A model generated the notes under the pieces. The model saw only the letters and a program-made list of their open reading frames with translations. It made no database searches and had not been told where the DNA came from. A stretch of 64,000 nt of DNA. It comes from Deefgea piscis (lineage in GTDB: Bacteria > Pseudomonadota > Gammaproteobacteria > Burkholderiales > Chitinibacteraceae). The stretch is taken from contig NZ_CP081149.1 of assembly GCF_019665785.1 (NCBI RefSeq), positions 1,302,001 through 1,366,000 on the forward strand, written 5' to 3'. Positions 62,704-64,000 of the stretch are shown one piece after another. Both the position numbers and the translations under genes were made by a program. Position 1 is the first letter of the stretch, and each line of letters opens with the position of its first letter.

Positions 62704-64000
62704 TTATTTTCCGTTAATCATATCGTCTAGTAATGAACTTACTGACTTAGGGGCTTGCTTCTGAATTGATTGGCTGGACAAGCTTTTTTCGACCTCAGAA
62801 CTGACTCTGAGTGTGTCCTCTCTATCTAGATTTGCTTCTGTCTGGCGCTGAGTGTGGCGCTCATCTTTGCGCGCTTCTACTGTATCTTTTTTCCGAGATT
62901 TTCTGTTTAACCCTTTTGTCGCTTTTTTTGTTTCTGCTATGGCATTTTTAATCATATCTTCGGTATTACTTAAAAAGTCGCCGGCCAATTGTTTTTTAAT
63001 TGGCTTACTAATATGTGCGGCTAGATTAATTTCATCTTCAATAACTTTAACCTCTTCAAAACTTAATCCACGATACTTATCACACTTGTCCAATAAACTT
63101 GCAATGAAGTAACCATTTTCACTTTTTATATCGTGAACGTAAATTTTGTCAGCCAAACGCTTATCAAATGATATTGTGACTTTGGATATTCCATTTCTTG
63201 CCAATGAAAACCACCCCCGCGCCTCAGCCTCAGGTGAAGAGTAATAACATTTACCTTTCTTTATGCCCTCTGGCGTAACAGAAACAACTTCTTTTTCAAG
63301 TAAAGCAAACAAAACTTGATTTTCTGAGAAGCGAGTCAATTGTCCTGCACGGTCTCTAACTTCGAGATTCCAAATATTGATTGGCGTTGGCAATATATCA
63401 TTTAGTACATATTCAGGTGAAAGCGGACTATTAGTAAGTGGTGTTTTATTTGATTTAATTATATGCTCAATAACTAAGGTCGTGAATTCATGCAATGTTA
63501 ACGCTGCATCTTGCGCTGGGTCACTTATTTGTCGTTTTCCAAAATTTTCAGGAGGACTATACCCAGGAACTGAATTTGCATTTGGACGTAGTAATTTTTT
63601 AAACCCACTCTCAATATATGGTTTTTTATCTGCGCGTCGAGCAGGTAGATTAGTTACTTTAATTTTAAGTTCTTCAGCAAAATTTGAACTATTCTTGCCT
63701 AACATTTCGCTTCCTCGGTCTGCAAAAATACTCTGGGGAAATATTTTATCTGCGGGCCAGTCTCGTGCGTCATAATGAACACCATATCTTTGACACAACT
63801 TCTCTTTGTCTTCTGAAATAGATTTGAATGCATGCATTGCTGCAGACCAACAAGGGCTCTCAATTCCTACATAAAACCCGACAATTAAATTACTTTTTCT
63901 ATCGCAAATCATGTAAACAGTTGGTTTTCCAATAATTTTTGCTCGGTTACTAGAGTGAACAAGATACACATCAGCAATGGTTGCATCGACTTCATATACC
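62704..64000 (-). CDS. tnsB: TnsB-type DDE transposase, 5' part outside the window
   Basis: The frame stays open to the right edge, so the true start lies beyond 64000; a GTG at 63969 is not the start. The visible 432 codons begin inside the catalytic core: EVDATIADVYLV (first Asp, about 63985), SIFADRGSEMLG (second Asp) and KKPYIESGFKKL (Glu), so the DDE triad is complete. The C-terminal part (about 300-430 of the visible piece) is a basic, charged tail that in Tn7 contacts TnsC. It joins transposon 3' ends to the target. Confidence 0.93.
   Translation of the reverse strand, partial: VYEVDATIADVYLVHSSNRAKIIGKPTVYMICDRKSNLIVGFYVGIESPCWSAAMHAFKSISEDKEKLCQRYGVHYDARDWPADKIFPQSIFADRGSEMLGKNSSNFAEELKIKVTNLPARRADKKPYIESGFKKLLRPNANSVPGYSPPENFGKRQISDPAQDAALTLHEFTTLVIEHIIKSNKTPLTNSPLSPEYVLNDILPTPINIWNLEVRDRAGQLTRFSENQVLFALLEKEVVSVTPEGIKKGKCYYSSPEAEARGWFSLARNGISKVTISFDKRLADKIYVHDIKSENGYFIASLLDKCDKYRGLSFEEVKVIEDEINLAAHISKPIKKQLAGDFLSNTEDMIKNAIAETKKATKGLNRKSRKKDTVEARKDERHTQRQTEANLDREDTLRVSSEVEKSLSSQSIQKQAPKSVSSLLDDMINGK

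Larger units (their letters stand above)
27103..64000. mobile_element. Tn7-like transposon (left end to window edge)
   Basis: The left end lies in comEC with three TnsB-type sites in the first 150 bases. At the right of the window a leftward tnsB-tnsC-...-tniQ operon reads inward, as in Tn7 where tns genes start near the right end. The cargo in between (27.4-57.6 kb) is almost entirely defence or defence-like genes. tnsA, if present, and the right end are outside. By analogy with Tn7 (8 terminal bases before the first 22-bp site) I place the terminus at 27103, with CCCAA (27098-27102) as the candidate 5-bp target duplication. The exact base is inferred. Confidence 0.85.

Noticed and set aside
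57562..63000. CRISPR array or Cas genes that would make the element CRISPR-guided
   Set aside because: No regularly spaced repeats and no Cas-like protein seen near tniQ or anywhere in the cargo.
1..64000. tRNA or rRNA genes
   Set aside because: I saw no cloverleaf or rRNA-like stretch while reading; a tRNA scan would settle it.

Overview
The window looks like a chromosomal segment of a betaproteobacterium, probably of the Neisseriales (Chitinibacteraceae-like). The reasons are the ubiC-ubiA pair, a bioF/bioH pair, a secreted GH18 chitinase, several CGGGG-type lipoproteins and E. coli-like gene signals. The taxon is inferred from gene content only. The window has two very different halves.

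Positions 1-27102 are ordinary core chromosome. They hold an HD-GYP phosphodiesterase, RNase PH, a C13-like lipoprotein, YebC, two paralogous PDZ/S41 lipoproteins, a ubiC-ubiA-membrane protein-GST operon, a GH18 chitinase, AzlC/AzlD, a stand-alone GspF-like protein, a lysine riboswitch in front of dapA, a nitronate monooxygenase, bioF-DUF2520-bioH, a chemoreceptor, DsbC and a UbiH-type monooxygenase. The half ends inside comEC, whose frame breaks off after about 230 codons.

From about 27103 to the right edge lies one Tn7-like transposon inserted in comEC. Its left end carries three degenerate TnsB-type sites (27109-27253). Its transposition genes sit at the right and read leftward: tnsB (cut by the window edge), tnsC, a secreted thermonuclease, an unusual 339-aa protein with an IS5-type DNA-binding C-terminus, and a tniQ/tnsD gene. 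The right transposon end and the rest of comEC must lie beyond the window. No Cas genes or CRISPR array are visible, so it does not look like a CRISPR-guided element.

The 30 kb of cargo is a defence island of separate modules. From left to right these are: a Mrr-like nuclease gene split by an IS3-family element; an orphan HipB-like regulator; a TerB_N / BrxD-type ATPase / Lhr-like helicase operon with repeated operator-like motifs upstream and a 25-bp inverted repeat on both sides; a HipBA-type toxin-antitoxin pair; a three-gene operon of coiled-coil proteins with glycine-rich hydrophobic hairpins (unrecognised); a single-domain PCxxC deaminase; decayed HNH and other remnants; an unrecognised pair made of a helical-repeat protein and a PD-(D/E)xK-like protein; and a complete four-gene Wadjet (JetABCD) system with a divergent BrxR/CapW-type WYL repressor and a perfect 13-bp-arm palindrome between them.

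The best candidates for something undescribed are the coiled-coil/hairpin operon (39593-42938), the nuclease/repeat pair (45387-48835), and the 339-aa putative target-selection protein of the transposon (58968-59987).
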